44,499 nucleotides of DNA from Chromatiaceae bacterium (GTDB taxonomy: Bacteria; Pseudomonadota; Gammaproteobacteria; Chromatiales; Chromatiaceae): positions 1 to 44,499 of the forward strand of contig JACDZG010000056.1 of NCBI GenBank assembly GCA_013426805.1, given 5' to 3'. Every line of letters starts with the position of its first letter. The stretch's first letter is position 1. The notes below the pieces were generated by a model. The model had not been told where the DNA came from, did not search any database, and saw only the letters and a program-made list of their open reading frames with translations. The position numbers were made by a program, and so were the translations under genes. Of the stretch, positions 8,282 to 18,334 are shown in pieces.

Positions 8282-8442
8282 GGGCGTTGTCATCGTACCG
8301 GCCAGCGTCCGCCGAGGCTGGAGCGAAAATCTGATCCACCGGTGTCACAGATGAACACGGATGTTCTTCTTTATCTGTGAACATCTGTGACATCTGTGGA
8401 TCAATCCTGGGGATCGCTTTGGCCGGAACTGCGATCATGGCC
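8282..8442 (-). repeat. Dispersed MITE-like element A, overlapping the 3' end of lpxB
   Basis: About 160 bases bounded by inverted 22-base boxes: 8442-8421 read on the minus strand (18 of 22 to consensus) and the facing box at 8282-8303 on the plus strand (one-base gap). Inside is a core of ATCCACAGATG/TCACAGATG/TTCACAGAT units with an opposing TGTTCATCTGTG arm (8340-8401). Element B (31079-31254) shares both the boxes and this core, as well as the sequence between core and boxes. The lpxB stop codon (8401-8403) lies inside the element. Confidence 0.7.
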
Positions 8443-9606
8443 GCCGGCGGCGCTCCGCCCAATCAATTCGAGTACCGCCAGGGCCGCTTTGCGCGCCGCG
8501 TCGTGACGCAGTCCAGCGTGGATGCGGGTGTACTCGGCGGTAATCACGGAAACCCGCGCCGGGTCATTTAGAAAGTCCAGCAGCGCCGGCGCCATCAGGT
8601 CCGCCCGGCACCGATCCTGAAGAAACTCGGGCGCCAACTCGCGCCCCGCGAGCAGGTTGGCCATGGCCGCGTAGGGGACTTTCACCAGACGCAACTGCGT
8701 CACCAGATGATAGGTGAACGAATGGACCCGATAGCCGACCACCATCGGACGCTTGAGCAGGAGTGTCTCCAGGGTCGCGGTGCCGGAGGCCGTGAGCACA
8801 CAATTAGCAGCGGCGATGACGGCGCGCGAGCGCCCATCCACCAAGGTAACGGGCAGGTTGGGAGCCAGACGTTCAAGTACCGCGCTGAAATGTGCGCGCA
8901 GCCGTGCGTTGACCAAGGGCACCACGAAGCGCAACTCCGGCCGGGCATCCAGGCAACGCAGCGCGGTCTCGATAAAGGGCACCGCCAGACGCTCCACCTC
9001 GCCGCGCCGGCTGCCCGGCAGCACGGCGATCAGTGGCCCGGTCGCGGGCAGACCCAACTCCCGGCGGGCGGCTCCCTGGTCGACCTCCAGGGGAATCTGA
9101 TCGGCCAGCGGGTGGCCGACATAGCGGGCCGGCACCCCATGCGAACGCAGAAAGGCTTCCTCGAACGGAAAGACACAAAGCATCAGATCGACCGCGCGCC
9201 GGATGCCTTTCACCCGACCCGATCGCCAGGCCCAGACCGTTGGGCTCACGACATGGACGGTGCGAATTCCGGCCGCCCGCAGACGCCGTTCGAGACCCAG
9301 ATTGAAATCAGGCGCATCGACGCCGATGAAAACATCCGGCCGGTCTGTCAGGAAAAACCGCAGAAGTTGACGCCGCAGTCCGAGCAGTTCGCGCAAATGG
9401 CCGATCACTTCGATCAAGCCCATGACCGACAACCGCTCCATCGGGAACAGGGTCGCGCAGCCCGCGTCGAGCATTCGCGGACCGGCCACCCCGACGCAGC
9501 GAATCCCCGGCGCCAACCGCGCGAGTTCGGCAACCACGGCGGCACCGAGGATGTCTCCCGACACCTCGTTAGCGACGATGCCGACGCGCAGCGCGGGGGC
9601 GGTCAT
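8401..9606 (-). CDS. lpxB: Lipid-A-disaccharide synthase
   Basis: Transfers 2,3-diacylglucosamine-1-phosphate from its UDP donor to lipid X, making the lipid A disaccharide at the inner membrane. 401 residues with family landmarks: N-terminal VSGDILGA, FIGVDAPDFNLGLERRL, VSPTVWAWRSGRVKGI, YVGHPLAD, VLPGSRRGEVERL, ASGTATLETLL and VGYRVHSFTYHL. The usual AGE(A/T)SGD motif reads ANEVSGD here, a conservative departure. The start overlaps the lpxA stop (ATGA). The last 14 or so codons (SAAGGHDRSSGQSDPQD) lie in repeat element A, so the natural C-terminus has been replaced or extended. Confidence 0.95.
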   Translation of the reverse strand: MTAPALRVGIVANEVSGDILGAAVVAELARLAPGIRCVGVAGPRMLDAGCATLFPMERLSVMGLIEVIGHLRELLGLRRQLLRFFLTDRPDVFIGVDAPDFNLGLERRLRAAGIRTVHVVSPTVWAWRSGRVKGIRRAVDLMLCVFPFEEAFLRSHGVPARYVGHPLADQIPLEVDQGAARRELGLPATGPLIAVLPGSRRGEVERLAVPFIETALRCLDARPELRFVVPLVNARLRAHFSAVLERLAPNLPVTLVDGRSRAVIAAANCVLTASGTATLETLLLKRPMVVGYRVHSFTYHLVTQLRLVKVPYAAMANLLAGRELAPEFLQDRCRADLMAPALLDFLNDPARVSVITAEYTRIHAGLRHDAARKAALAVLELIGRSAAGGHDRSSGQSDPQD

Positions 9607-10376
9607 CAGCGCACGATGCTGCGGCTGCTATCCGCCACGAAGGCCGCCAGGGGCGCGATCTCGGGGGTGGTCTGCGCCAGTACCCGCAAACGCTCCAGGG
9701 CCTCATCCAGTTTGAGGCCACCCATGTAGAGTGCTCGATAGGCACGCTTGATCACGGTGATCGCCTCGGGCGTAAAGCCGCGGCGGCGCAAACCCTCGGC
9801 ATTGATCCCGTGGGGGGCCGCGGGCTGACCGGCGACAGTGACGTAAGGGGGGACATCCTTACTCAAGGCGGAACCCATGGCACAGAAACAATGAGCGCCA
9901 AGGCGGCAAAACTGGTGGACGATGGTAAAACCGCCAAGGATAGCCCAGTCCTGGATCTCGACATGCCCACCCAGGGAAGCGGCATTCGCCATGATTACAT
10001 GATCGCCGATCCGACAATCATGGGCTACATGGGTGTATGCCATGAACAGGTTGTCGTTCCCAATGCGGGTGACCCCCTGATCCTGAACGGTGCCGCGGTG
10101 CAGGGTGGCACACTCGCGAATCTGGTTGCGATCGCCGATCTCGAGCCGGGTCACCTCGCCGCCATACTTCATGTCCTGCGGGTCTTCCCCAACGGACGCG
10201 AACTGGAAGATCCGATTATCCCGCCCGATCCGCGTCGGACCACGAATGACCGCATGGGGCCCGATACGGGTACCGGCGCCAATCTCCACCCCTGGTCCGA
10301 TCACCGTGAACGGACCAACCTCCACCCCAGGCGCCAGCAGGGCGCCGGGATCAACGATGGCACTCGGGTGAATCAA
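9606..10376 (-). CDS. lpxA: Acyl-ACP--UDP-N-acetylglucosamine O-acyltransferase
   Basis: First step of lipid A synthesis, cytoplasmic. I place the start at TTG 10376, which overlaps the fabZ stop (TTGA) and gives the typical N-terminus (M)[11 protein letters not shown] and 256 residues; GTG at 10400 would add eight atypical residues. The N-terminal two thirds are a left-handed beta-helix of hexapeptide repeats. The catalytic base is His119 in [10 protein letters not shown], the equivalent of His125 in E. coli. [17 protein letters not shown] and the helical C-terminus (AEGLRRRGF) are standard. It lies between fabZ and lpxB, as in most gammaproteobacteria. Confidence 0.95.
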   Translation of the reverse strand: MIHPSAIVDPGALLAPGVEVGPFTVIGPGVEIGAGTRIGPHAVIRGPTRIGRDNRIFQFASVGEDPQDMKYGGEVTRLEIGDRNQIRECATLHRGTVQDQGVTRIGNDNLFMAYTHVAHDCRIGDHVIMANAASLGGHVEIQDWAILGGFTIVHQFCRLGAHCFCAMGSALSKDVPPYVTVAGQPAAPHGINAEGLRRRGFTPEAITVIKRAYRALYMGGLKLDEALERLRVLAQTTPEIAPLAAFVADSSRSIVR

Positions 10377-10900
10377 GCGGTGAAGTCCCGCGCGGTACAC
10401 ATGATTTCAGCCGAGGCAACGATCCGGTCATCCACGCGCGCCTCGCCGTCGAACTTCCAGATGCCGCGACGCACCGCCAATAACTTGACGGTCAGGAACA
10501 ACTGATCACCCGGCTCCACCGGGCGTTTGAACCGCGCCTTATCGATCCCGACGAAATAATACAGCGCTTTCTCGCCCACCTCTTCCGGGCGCGAGGCCAT
10601 GGCCAGCAAGCCGGTTGCCTGAGCCAGGGCCTCGATGATCAGCACCCCCGGCATCACCGGACGCACGGGAAAGTGCCCGACGAAATAGGGCTCGTTATAG
10701 GACACATTCTTGAGCGCGACCAGATAATCATCACGCTTGAAATCCACCACCCGATCGACCAGCAGAAAAGGATACCGATGCGGCAGCACGCTCAGCACCT
10801 TATGAATATCCATCGTGATCCGATCAGGGGTTATCACCGCGGGTTCCGCGCACCCGACCATTGGCCCCGCGTCCGTCAGATTAGGCTCAGATGCCTGCAT
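10373..10900 (-). CDS. fabZ: (3R)-hydroxyacyl-ACP dehydratase
   Basis: Hot-dog fold dehydratase of fatty-acid elongation; it competes with LpxA for beta-hydroxyacyl-ACP. The conserved region starts [22 protein letters not shown], and the active site is His in [14 protein letters not shown] plus Glu in [10 protein letters not shown]. With the start at 10900 the protein is 175 residues, about 29 longer at the N-terminus than usual. That start has a strong AGGAGG eight bases upstream and a TGATG overlap with lpxD, so it is likely used. The alternative ATG 10813 gives the standard 146-residue form with a weaker ribosome-binding site. Confidence 0.94.
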   Translation of the reverse strand: MQASEPNLTDAGPMVGCAEPAVITPDRITMDIHKVLSVLPHRYPFLLVDRVVDFKRDDYLVALKNVSYNEPYFVGHFPVRPVMPGVLIIEALAQATGLLAMASRPEEVGEKALYYFVGIDKARFKRPVEPGDQLFLTVKLLAVRRGIWKFDGEARVDDRIVASAEIMCTARDFTA

Positions 10901-11955
10901 CAGTCTTCCTCCTGCCCGGGCGCGGCGCTCAACAGTGCCACGCGCGCTTCGAGTTGCTTAAGTCGGCGCGACAACTCATCAAGGTGTCTAAACCGCGCCA
11001 CGTTACGCCGCCATTCCGCGCTGGGCATGGCTGGTATTCCACTACTGTACGACCCCGCGTCCGGAAACGAGCGGGTGACCATCGCCTGACCGGAAAAGTG
11101 GACCTGATCGCCGATTACGAGATGTCCAGCCATGCCGACGGCCCCCGCGATCGTGCAGTTGCGTCCGATCAGGGTGGACCCGGAGATCCCGGTCATCGCC
11201 GCCATGGCGGTATGCTCGCCGACCTGCACGTTGTGACCGACCTGAATATGATTATCCAGCTTGACCCCGTCACTGATGCGGGTGTCACCGATGGCACCGC
11301 GGTCCACCGTGGTATTGGCGCCGATCTCCACATCGTCACCGAGTACCGCCCGCCCAACCTGCGGAATGCGCACCCACTGCTCCCCATCCTTGGCAAAGCC
11401 AAAGCCGGCACGGCCGATCACGGCTCCAGGATACAACAAGGCCCGCTTGCCGACGCGTGTTCCCTGACACAGGGTCACGCGTGCCACCAAACGGCTGTCG
11501 GCGTCGATCTCCACGCCCTCGCCGATGATACAGCCGGGTCCGATGAACACCCGCGGCCCGATCCGGGCTCCCGCTTCGATCACCGAGGTGGGCCCGATCC
11601 AGGCGCTGTCATCGATCCGGGCGGTCGGATCGACGACCGCGGACGGATGAACACCGCCAATCACCGGCGGCTCCGGGAAAAGCAATTGCGCGGCCCGCGC
11701 GAAACTCAAATAGGGATTGCGGCTGATCACGACGGGCACCGCGGCCGCATCGGCATCCGCTTCGCTCAGGATCACGACCCCGGCGCGGGTCGCCGCAAGA
11801 TGATGGCGATACTTCCGATCGCCCAGGAAACTGAGACAGTCGGACCCCGCGCTCACCAAATCAGCGACGCGCGACACACGGCTCCGCGGGTCGCCTCGAT
11901 AAGGTTCACCCAACCGACCCGCGAGATCTTCAAGAAGAATTCCATCTGCCGTCAC
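10900..11955 (-). CDS. lpxD: UDP-3-O-(3-hydroxyacyl)glucosamine N-acyltransferase
   Basis: Third enzyme of lipid A synthesis. Chosen start GTG 11955 (AGGAG eight bases upstream) gives 351 residues; GTG 11982 is possible. The N-terminal uridine-binding domain ([27 protein letters not shown]) is followed by a long hexapeptide beta-helix. The active-site region is [21 protein letters not shown], where the His in VGHN is catalytic, and a C-terminal helix ends in EARVALL. It sits between skp and fabZ in the standard cluster order. Confidence 0.94.
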   Translation of the reverse strand: MTADGILLEDLAGRLGEPYRGDPRSRVSRVADLVSAGSDCLSFLGDRKYRHHLAATRAGVVILSEADADAAAVPVVISRNPYLSFARAAQLLFPEPPVIGGVHPSAVVDPTARIDDSAWIGPTSVIEAGARIGPRVFIGPGCIIGEGVEIDADSRLVARVTLCQGTRVGKRALLYPGAVIGRAGFGFAKDGEQWVRIPQVGRAVLGDDVEIGANTTVDRGAIGDTRISDGVKLDNHIQVGHNVQVGEHTAMAAMTGISGSTLIGRNCTIAGAVGMAGHLVIGDQVHFSGQAMVTRSFPDAGSYSSGIPAMPSAEWRRNVARFRHLDELSRRLKQLEARVALLSAAPGQEED

Positions 11956-11992
11956 GCCAGCATCTCCTGTCACGACACCCACTCGCTCCGGC

Positions 11993-12505
11993 TCACTTAT
12001 TGCCTGAATCCCGTTTCAGCCGCTCGATAACCAAGTCCGAGATATCCATGCGCGGGCTGTAGTAAACGAGACCCTCGGTAATCACCAGGTCGATCCCTTG
12101 TTCTTTGGCGAGTTCGACCACCACCTCGCGGACTTGCTTTGCCAGTTTGGTGCGCAACTCGTTCTGACGCAAGGCGACGTCTTCCTGAAACTCATCCTGG
12201 GCATACTTGAGCTTGCGCGTACGGCTGCGAATGTCGTTTTGCAGCCGCTGCATCTCGCTCTCGCTCATCAGTGCGGAATCGCGTTCGAGCTTGCGTTGCA
12301 GGATCGTGATCTGTTCCTGCTGTTGACGCAGATTGCGCTCACGCTCCTCAACCTCGACCTGCAGCGCCTTGCCGGCCGCCTCGTATTGCGGCGAGAGTTC
12401 TACCACCCGGTTAGGATCGACCACGCCGATCTTGTATGGATCGGCACCGACGCACGGCGCCGAAACCAGGGCCAGGATGATGACTCCGACTTGCGTGAGC
12501 TTCAC
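11993..12505 (-). CDS. skp: Periplasmic chaperone Skp/OmpH
   Basis: Holds unfolded outer-membrane proteins in the periplasm on their way to BamA. From GTG 12505 the protein has 170 residues with a signal peptide (LTQVGVIILALVSAPCVGA). The mature start KIGVVDPNRVVELSPQYEAAGK is typical. The centre (residues about 45-110) is the charged coiled-coil tentacle region (RERNLRQQQEQITILQRKL), and the C-terminus returns to the body with IDLVITEGLVYYSPRMDISD. It is 16 bases downstream of bamA, the usual partner. The frame is open upstream into bamA, but that part would precede the signal. Confidence 0.92.
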   Translation of the reverse strand: MKLTQVGVIILALVSAPCVGADPYKIGVVDPNRVVELSPQYEAAGKALQVEVEERERNLRQQQEQITILQRKLERDSALMSESEMQRLQNDIRSRTRKLKYAQDEFQEDVALRQNELRTKLAKQVREVVVELAKEQGIDLVITEGLVYYSPRMDISDLVIERLKRDSGNK

Positions 12506-12521
12506 GTTCGGTGCTCGGGAC

Positions 12522-14867
12522 TCAGAAGGTCTGACCAATACCGAACTGGAAGATCTGTGTCTCATCCTCCGGCTTCGAGTTCAGCGGCCAACCCATGCTG
12601 ATGGTCAAGGCTCCGACCGGCGATAACCAACTGGCTGCAATACCAGTTGAATAGCGTACTTCACTGAAGTTGAATCCGGTCGGTGCGACCAAGGGGGTGT
12701 CCTGAGTCACCCAGACGTTACCCACATCGAAAAACAACCCCATGCGCACCGTCTTCTCGATCTCTCCACCCAGTGGCGGAGCCGCCATCAGTTCGATACT
12801 TCCGACCATTTTGACATTACCGCCAACCGGGTCATCCGTCAGGAGCGTCTCGCGCGGACCCAGTGAATTGGCGACATAGCCACGCACCGAGCGGGGGCCT
12901 CCGGCGTAGTAATTTTCCCAGAACGGCAAGTAATTCAGGTCGCCATAGCCGTCGCCGTAACCCAGATCCGCGCTCAGGGAAAGGACGAAGCGGGACGTCA
13001 ACGGGATATAACTGTTGCCCTGATAGCCAATGCGGTAGTAGGTCAGATCACTGCCTGGTACAGCGACCTCGCCACGTACGGTCTGGATCGCCCCTTTCCT
13101 GGGGAAGACCGCCTTGTCGCGCGTGTCGTTGACATAGCTTGCGCTCAAAATGAAATCGTTGAATTCGGACCCGTTCTGCAGAACGAAATCCTGAGCCAAC
13201 AGGGAATAGCCGGCCATGAACTCGGTGTACTGATAACGCAGCGCCATACCGGCCCGACTGGTTGCCGAGATCGGCAGCCCGAAATTCATCCCGACGACAC
13301 CAACATTGGTCGCGTAATCGGCGCCGATCAAATTGCTGAAGTTCGTCTCGCGGTAAGACAACTCGAAGCCGCGGCTGATGCCATCGATCGTGTAGTACGG
13401 ATTCTGGTAACTGAACTGGTACAGCGTATTGGCGTCACTGGTGTTGAACGCCAGCGACACCCGTTTCCCGGTACCCAGGAAGTTGTTCTGATTGATGCTC
13501 GCATTGAATAGAACGCCCTGCGACTGCGAGTAGCCGATGCCCGCCATGAGATTGCCCGCGGGCTTCTCGCGAACCGTGAAATTGACATCGACCTGGTCCG
13601 CGGTGCCGGGCACCGGCGGCGTCTCGGTCGTCACATCGTCGAAATAACCAAGCCGATTCAGGCGTTCGCGCGACTCCTTGACTAAGGCCGCGGAAAACCA
13701 GGCACTCTCCAACTGACGAAGTTCGCGCCGCAACACCTCGTCACGGGTGCGGGTATTGCCCTTCATGTTGACGCGGCGAACATAGACGCGCTTACCCGGG
13801 TCCACGAAAAAGGTCACCACCACCTGCTTGGTCTCGTCATTGACCTCCGGTACCGGATTGACGTTGGCGAAGGCATAGCCCTCGTCGCCGAGCAAAGCGG
13901 AAATACGCTCGGCGCTCTCGGTGGTCAGTTTGCGCGAAAAGCTCTCGCCCCGCCGCAACTGGATCATCGGAAACACCTTCTCCACCGGGATCGCGGGCTC
14001 ACCGGCCAGCTTGATGTCGCTTACCGTGTATGAACTACCCTCGTCGACCACGACCGTGACATAAATCTCTTTCTTATCGGCACTGATCGAGACCTGCGTC
14101 GACTTGATGTCGAACTTGATATAACCCCGATCCAAGTAAAAGGAACGCAACCGCTCCAGATCGCCCGCAAGCTTTTGCTTCGAATACTGATCGTTCTTGG
14201 AATAAAACGAGTGCCAACCGGTGGCGCCGAGGTCGAATTGTTTGAGCAGTTTCTTGGTGTCGAACGCCTGGTTCCCGATGATATTGATCTGCTTGATACG
14301 CGCCGTGAGACCTTCGGTCACGTCAATACGAATGGCCACGCGATTACGTTCAAGCGGGGAAACTGTCGAGACGATCAGGACACCGTATTTGCCGCGTGAG
14401 AAATACTGGCGCTCCAGTTCCTGTTCGATGCGATCGAGCACCGAACGGTTAAAGACCCGACCCTCTTTCAAGCCGATCTCCTCGATGGCCTTACGCAGCG
14501 TCGCTTCATCGATATCCTTGTTTCCGACAAACTCGATCTGCGCGATCGCCGGACGCTCCTGAACGGTCAGCACCAACACGCTGCCGTCACGCTGCACGCG
14601 CACATCATCAAAGAACCCGGTCTGGTAAAGAGCGCGGATAATATTGGCGGTCACATCGTCCCCAACAGTATCACCGACCTGGACCGGGAGATAGTTGAAC
14701 ACCGTCCCTGGGGCAATTCGCTGCAGACCCTCGATCCGGATATCGGAGATCTGAAATTGATCCGCGGACACGATGCTGCCAAACAGGATCGCACATGTCA
14801 TCAGCAGGGCCACGAGAGGACGACGCCTGCCACCGTCGATGCCAGCAATTAGAACGCGCACAGGCAC
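12522..14867 (-). CDS. bamA: Outer-membrane protein assembly factor BamA
   Basis: Central component of the BAM complex, inserting beta-barrel proteins into the outer membrane. 781 residues from GTG 14867, which has GAGGGGA just upstream. A signal peptide (LVALLMTCAILFGSIVSA) is followed by five POTRA domains (first one FQISDIRIEGLQRIAPGTVFNYLPVQVGD). The C-terminal Omp85 barrel begins around residue 425 with AGIGYSQSQGVLFNASINQNN. GGPRSVRGY is the loop-6 VRGF/Y-type motif, and the protein ends in phenylalanine (FGIGQTF), the barrel-targeting signal. Neighbours rseP and skp are the usual ones. Confidence 0.97.
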   Translation of the reverse strand: MPVRVLIAGIDGGRRRPLVALLMTCAILFGSIVSADQFQISDIRIEGLQRIAPGTVFNYLPVQVGDTVGDDVTANIIRALYQTGFFDDVRVQRDGSVLVLTVQERPAIAQIEFVGNKDIDEATLRKAIEEIGLKEGRVFNRSVLDRIEQELERQYFSRGKYGVLIVSTVSPLERNRVAIRIDVTEGLTARIKQINIIGNQAFDTKKLLKQFDLGATGWHSFYSKNDQYSKQKLAGDLERLRSFYLDRGYIKFDIKSTQVSISADKKEIYVTVVVDEGSSYTVSDIKLAGEPAIPVEKVFPMIQLRRGESFSRKLTTESAERISALLGDEGYAFANVNPVPEVNDETKQVVVTFFVDPGKRVYVRRVNMKGNTRTRDEVLRRELRQLESAWFSAALVKESRERLNRLGYFDDVTTETPPVPGTADQVDVNFTVREKPAGNLMAGIGYSQSQGVLFNASINQNNFLGTGKRVSLAFNTSDANTLYQFSYQNPYYTIDGISRGFELSYRETNFSNLIGADYATNVGVVGMNFGLPISATSRAGMALRYQYTEFMAGYSLLAQDFVLQNGSEFNDFILSASYVNDTRDKAVFPRKGAIQTVRGEVAVPGSDLTYYRIGYQGNSYIPLTSRFVLSLSADLGYGDGYGDLNYLPFWENYYAGGPRSVRGYVANSLGPRETLLTDDPVGGNVKMVGSIELMAAPPLGGEIEKTVRMGLFFDVGNVWVTQDTPLVAPTGFNFSEVRYSTGIAASWLSPVGALTISMGWPLNSKPEDETQIFQFGIGQTF

Positions 14868-14941
14868 TTCCCCTCGATCAAGCCAGAGACCGTCGCGCGA
14901 GGCGGCGGCTAAAGGCAGGTAGTATAAGGGATCATCAGCGG

Positions 14942-16288
14942 CTAACCAAAGATCCGGGAGAGATCCAGATAAAACGCCAGGCCCATCAGGGCGGCCAGCA
15001 TGACGACCCCAAGCTTCTGGCCTTGCAACTGAGCAGCCTCGGAGAGCGGACTACCCTTGACCCACTCAATGGCGAAGTACAGCAGATGGCCCCCATCAAG
15101 GATCGGAATCGGCAACAAATTCAAGACGCCAAGACTGATGCTGACGACCGCCAGAAACTTCAGGAAAGAGTCGAATCCAATGGTTGCGGTCTGACCCGCG
15201 GCTTTGGCAATGGTGATGGGGCCGCTTAGATTCTCCAGCGAAGCCTGCCCAACCAGCATGCGTCCGATCACGCGCACGGTCAGGTAGCTCAGGTCTCCGG
15301 TCTTGACCAGGGCCGCGACCAAGGCCTCGACCGGACCATAGCGGACCTGAACGCGTTCGACCAAGACCTCGGCCCCGATGCGTCCGACCGTCGCGCCCTC
15401 CTTCTCGGCCGCGCGGGGGGTCAGTGCGATCGTGAGGGGTTCGCCGTCCCGCTCAATGGCAACCCGCAACGCCTGTCCTGGACTGGACTGCACCGTCTCG
15501 ACCCAGTGATCCCAATCCCGGATCGGTTCGCCGTCCGCACTGAGGATGCGATCACCGACCGCCAAACCGGCCTGCGCCGCCGGCTCGCCGCGGATCAGTT
15601 TGCCGATGATCGCGGCGAACCGGGGCTTTTGCGGATGCAGTCCGAGCCCTTCGAGAACACTGGTGTCCTCCGGCAGGGCCGCCAAGCGCCCCGCGTCGAT
15701 CCAGCGCTCCTGGTCACGTCCGGAGGCATCGCGCACCATCACGCGCAGGTCCTGGCCGCTGCGCTGCTCCACCATCAAAGCGAACACGACGCGCTCCCAG
15801 ATCGGCGCGTCACGGTCACCCACACGCACCAGGGCGTCCCCCTCCCGAAAGCCGGCTTGCGCCGCGATCGAATCCGGCTCGACCGACTCCACGACGGCAC
15901 GCAGCCCGGACTCGCCGGCCATGAACACGGCCCAGTAGGCGAGGATCGCAAACAGGAAGTTGAATAGGGGCCCGGCCGCGACAATGGCGAAGCGCTTCCA
16001 CAGGACCTGACGATTAAACGCCTGATCCACTTGGTGCACCGGGACCTCTTCCTCACGCTCATCGAGCATCTTGACGTAGCCGCCGAGGGGAATCGCGGCG
16101 AGCACATACTCGGTCGCGTCCGGGTGGCGCTGATAGCGCAGCAGTGAGCGTCCAAACCCGATGGAGAAACGCAGGACCTTGACCCCGACCAGGCGCGCGA
16201 CCCAGAAGTGACCAAGTTCGTGAACGCTGATGAGGATCGCCAGCGCGATGAGGAAATAGAGAATGTCGAGTGGGAGCGGCATGGACAT
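14942..16288 (-). CDS. rseP: Regulated intramembrane protease RseP
   Basis: Site-2 zinc metalloprotease that cleaves anti-sigma factors such as RseA during envelope stress. Start ATG 16288 gives 448 residues. The first membrane segment carries the zinc site (AILISVHELGHFWVARL, the HExxH). GGYVKMLDEREEEV follows, then two PDZ domains (about residues 115-290), and a C-terminal membrane segment with NLLPIPILDGGHLL, which supplies the third zinc ligand. It lies between dxr and bamA as in E. coli, so protease and barrel assembly are co-expressed. Confidence 0.95.
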   Translation of the reverse strand: MSMPLPLDILYFLIALAILISVHELGHFWVARLVGVKVLRFSIGFGRSLLRYQRHPDATEYVLAAIPLGGYVKMLDEREEEVPVHQVDQAFNRQVLWKRFAIVAAGPLFNFLFAILAYWAVFMAGESGLRAVVESVEPDSIAAQAGFREGDALVRVGDRDAPIWERVVFALMVEQRSGQDLRVMVRDASGRDQERWIDAGRLAALPEDTSVLEGLGLHPQKPRFAAIIGKLIRGEPAAQAGLAVGDRILSADGEPIRDWDHWVETVQSSPGQALRVAIERDGEPLTIALTPRAAEKEGATVGRIGAEVLVERVQVRYGPVEALVAALVKTGDLSYLTVRVIGRMLVGQASLENLSGPITIAKAAGQTATIGFDSFLKFLAVVSISLGVLNLLPIPILDGGHLLYFAIEWVKGSPLSEAAQLQGQKLGVVMLAALMGLAFYLDLSRIFG

Positions 16289-16298
16289 GGCGTACGCG

Positions 16299-17486
16299 TC
16301 AACCAGGCACGTCGACGATGATTTGTTCTGCCGTGGCACGCGCCTGCTGATCGAGCGCGATCAAGGCCTCGAGTCCCTGCCCCTCGACCGACTGCATGGC
16401 GGTCGACTGCAGGGTCTCCGCGACGACGCGTGCGATCCCCGGGAAATCGACCCGACCCTCGAGAAAGGCGGCCACCGCCACCTCATTGGCCGCGTTGAGC
16501 ACCAGCGGGGCGGAACCGCCGGCCCGCGCGGCCTCGAATGCGAGTTGCAGACAAGGAAAGCGTGCCGGATCCGGCGCCTGGAAGTCAAGACGGCCGACGG
16601 CGACGAGATCCAGTGGAGCAACCCCGGAGTCGAACCGCTCCGGCCAGGCCAGGGCATGGGCAATCGGCGTGCGCATATCCGGGTTGCCCAGTTCGGCCAG
16701 GACGGACCCATCTTTATACTGAACCAGCGAGTGGATCGTACTCTGCGGATGCACGACCACCGTGATGCGCTCCGGACCCGTCCCGAACAGCCAGCACGCC
16801 TCGATGACCTCCAACCCCTTGTTCATCAGCGTCGCCGAGTCCACCGAGATCTTCTGCCCCATACTCCAAACCGGATGGGCACAGGCTTGTGCCGGCGTGA
16901 CCGTGGCCAGCCGATCCGTTGGCCAGTCGCGGAATGGGCCGCCCGAAGCCGTCAGCAGAATCTGCTCCACGCCCACCTTGGCCAGGCCGGCACGAAACCC
17001 ACCGGGCAGGCACTGGAAGATCGCATTGTGTTCGCTGTCGATAGGCAACAACTCCGCCCCACTGTCAGCCACCGCGTCCATGAACAGCGCACCGGCCATC
17101 ACCAGGGATTCTTTGTTCGCCAGCAGCACACGCTTACCCGCGCGGGCCGCCGCCAGGCTCGGCCGCAGGCCGGCGGCACCGACGATGGCCGCCATCACAT
17201 AGCCGGACTCCGGCAGGACCGCGACCTGCTCCAGCCCCTCGACCCCGGCCAGAATCTCGGGGGCGCCGGGCATCCCGCCGAGCAATGACGCGAGACGATG
17301 GGCCGCGTCGGGGTCAGCCATGGCGGCAACCTGCGGCCGATAGCGACGGCATTGTTCGGCCAGTCGCTCCACATTGCGGTGCGCGGTCAGCGCGACCACC
17401 CGGAAGCGCTCCGGGTGGCGCGCCAACACGTCGAGCGTACTCAGACCGATGGAACCAGTGGAACCGAGAATAGCGACGCCAATCAT
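16299..17486 (-). CDS. dxr: 1-deoxy-D-xylulose 5-phosphate reductoisomerase
   Basis: Second enzyme of the MEP isoprenoid pathway: makes 2-C-methyl-D-erythritol 4-phosphate with NADPH. 395 residues: Rossmann start [28 protein letters not shown], the metal-binding [24 protein letters not shown], the [20 protein letters not shown] signature and the C-terminal helical domain. Starts within the cdsA stop (ATGA overlap). Its product eventually feeds UppS, encoded two genes upstream. Confidence 0.96.
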   Translation of the reverse strand: MIGVAILGSTGSIGLSTLDVLARHPERFRVVALTAHRNVERLAEQCRRYRPQVAAMADPDAAHRLASLLGGMPGAPEILAGVEGLEQVAVLPESGYVMAAIVGAAGLRPSLAAARAGKRVLLANKESLVMAGALFMDAVADSGAELLPIDSEHNAIFQCLPGGFRAGLAKVGVEQILLTASGGPFRDWPTDRLATVTPAQACAHPVWSMGQKISVDSATLMNKGLEVIEACWLFGTGPERITVVVHPQSTIHSLVQYKDGSVLAELGNPDMRTPIAHALAWPERFDSGVAPLDLVAVGRLDFQAPDPARFPCLQLAFEAARAGGSAPLVLNAANEVAVAAFLEGRVDFPGIARVVAETLQSTAMQSVEGQGLEALIALDQQARATAEQIIVDVPG

Positions 17487-18334
17487 GGGTGCACCCAGCC
17501 TAAGTATGAGATGCCAAGCGTGAACACGGGTGCTGCCGCGGTCAAGCTATCGATGCGGTCGAGCATACCCCCGTGTCCCGGGAGGAGTTGACCTGAGTCT
17601 TTCACGCCGCGACGGCGTTTGAGCAGGCTCTCGTAAAGATCGCCCACAATGGACATCGCCACCGTCATCGTACACAGTATAGCGCAAAACAGCATCTCCG
17701 CAATCCCGGCGGAGAACAGGAAACTCAAGAGGACACCGCTCAGACCGGCGCTCACCAGGGCGCCGTAAACACCCGCCAGGGTCTTGCCCGGACTCAACAC
17801 CGGGGCGAGCTTCGCGTGCCCCCAGCGCCGCCCCACGAAGTAAGCCGCCGAGTCCGCAATCCAGACCAGCAGGAACAGGAACAGCACGAGCAGCGGCCCG
17901 GCTGCCGCGCTGGTCCGCAATTCGACCAGCGCACCCCAGGGCGCACTCAGTACCAGCAACCCGGCCACCGCGGCAGCCACATCCGGACCCGGATACGGAG
18001 CGATCCGGCGCACCCGCGTCAGGACGATAACCTGGATCACCCACCAGCCAACACCGAGACCGATGATCCACGGACGCCAGTCCGGCACCAACCAGAGAAC
18101 ACCAATGATAACGCCCACCAGGACGAGATACCCACCGCGCGCCGCCGGTGCTGCGAGACCGACGAGCCCACTCCATTCCCAGGCGCCGACCAGGATGACC
18201 AACGAAAGAAAGACTGCAAATCCGGGCGCCGGAAGCCACACCACGGCGGCCATGACCGCGGGCCCCAGAATCAGCGCCGTCCAGGTTCGCTGACGCAGCG
18301 AACTGCCGCCGCGCAACAGACTAGCGCCAAGCAT
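17483..18334 (-). CDS. cdsA: Phosphatidate cytidylyltransferase
   Basis: Makes CDP-diacylglycerol from phosphatidate and CTP, the precursor of all phospholipids. The start is ATG 18334, overlapping the end of uppS by 14 bases, giving 283 residues with about eight membrane segments. The C-terminal signature is clear: [19 protein letters not shown] followed by [14 protein letters not shown], carrying the metal-binding aspartates. The frame extends nine codons upstream without a better start. Confidence 0.94.
   Translation of the reverse strand: MLGASLLRGGSSLRQRTWTALILGPAVMAAVVWLPAPGFAVFLSLVILVGAWEWSGLVGLAAPAARGGYLVLVGVIIGVLWLVPDWRPWIIGLGVGWWVIQVIVLTRVRRIAPYPGPDVAAAVAGLLVLSAPWGALVELRTSAAAGPLLVLFLFLLVWIADSAAYFVGRRWGHAKLAPVLSPGKTLAGVYGALVSAGLSGVLLSFLFSAGIAEMLFCAILCTMTVAMSIVGDLYESLLKRRRGVKDSGQLLPGHGGMLDRIDSLTAAAPVFTLGISYLGWVHP

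Noticed and set aside
10891-12030. A 379-codon plus-strand frame opposite lpxD
   Set aside because: It is the complement of a well-recognised gene, lacks any motif and owes its length to high GC.
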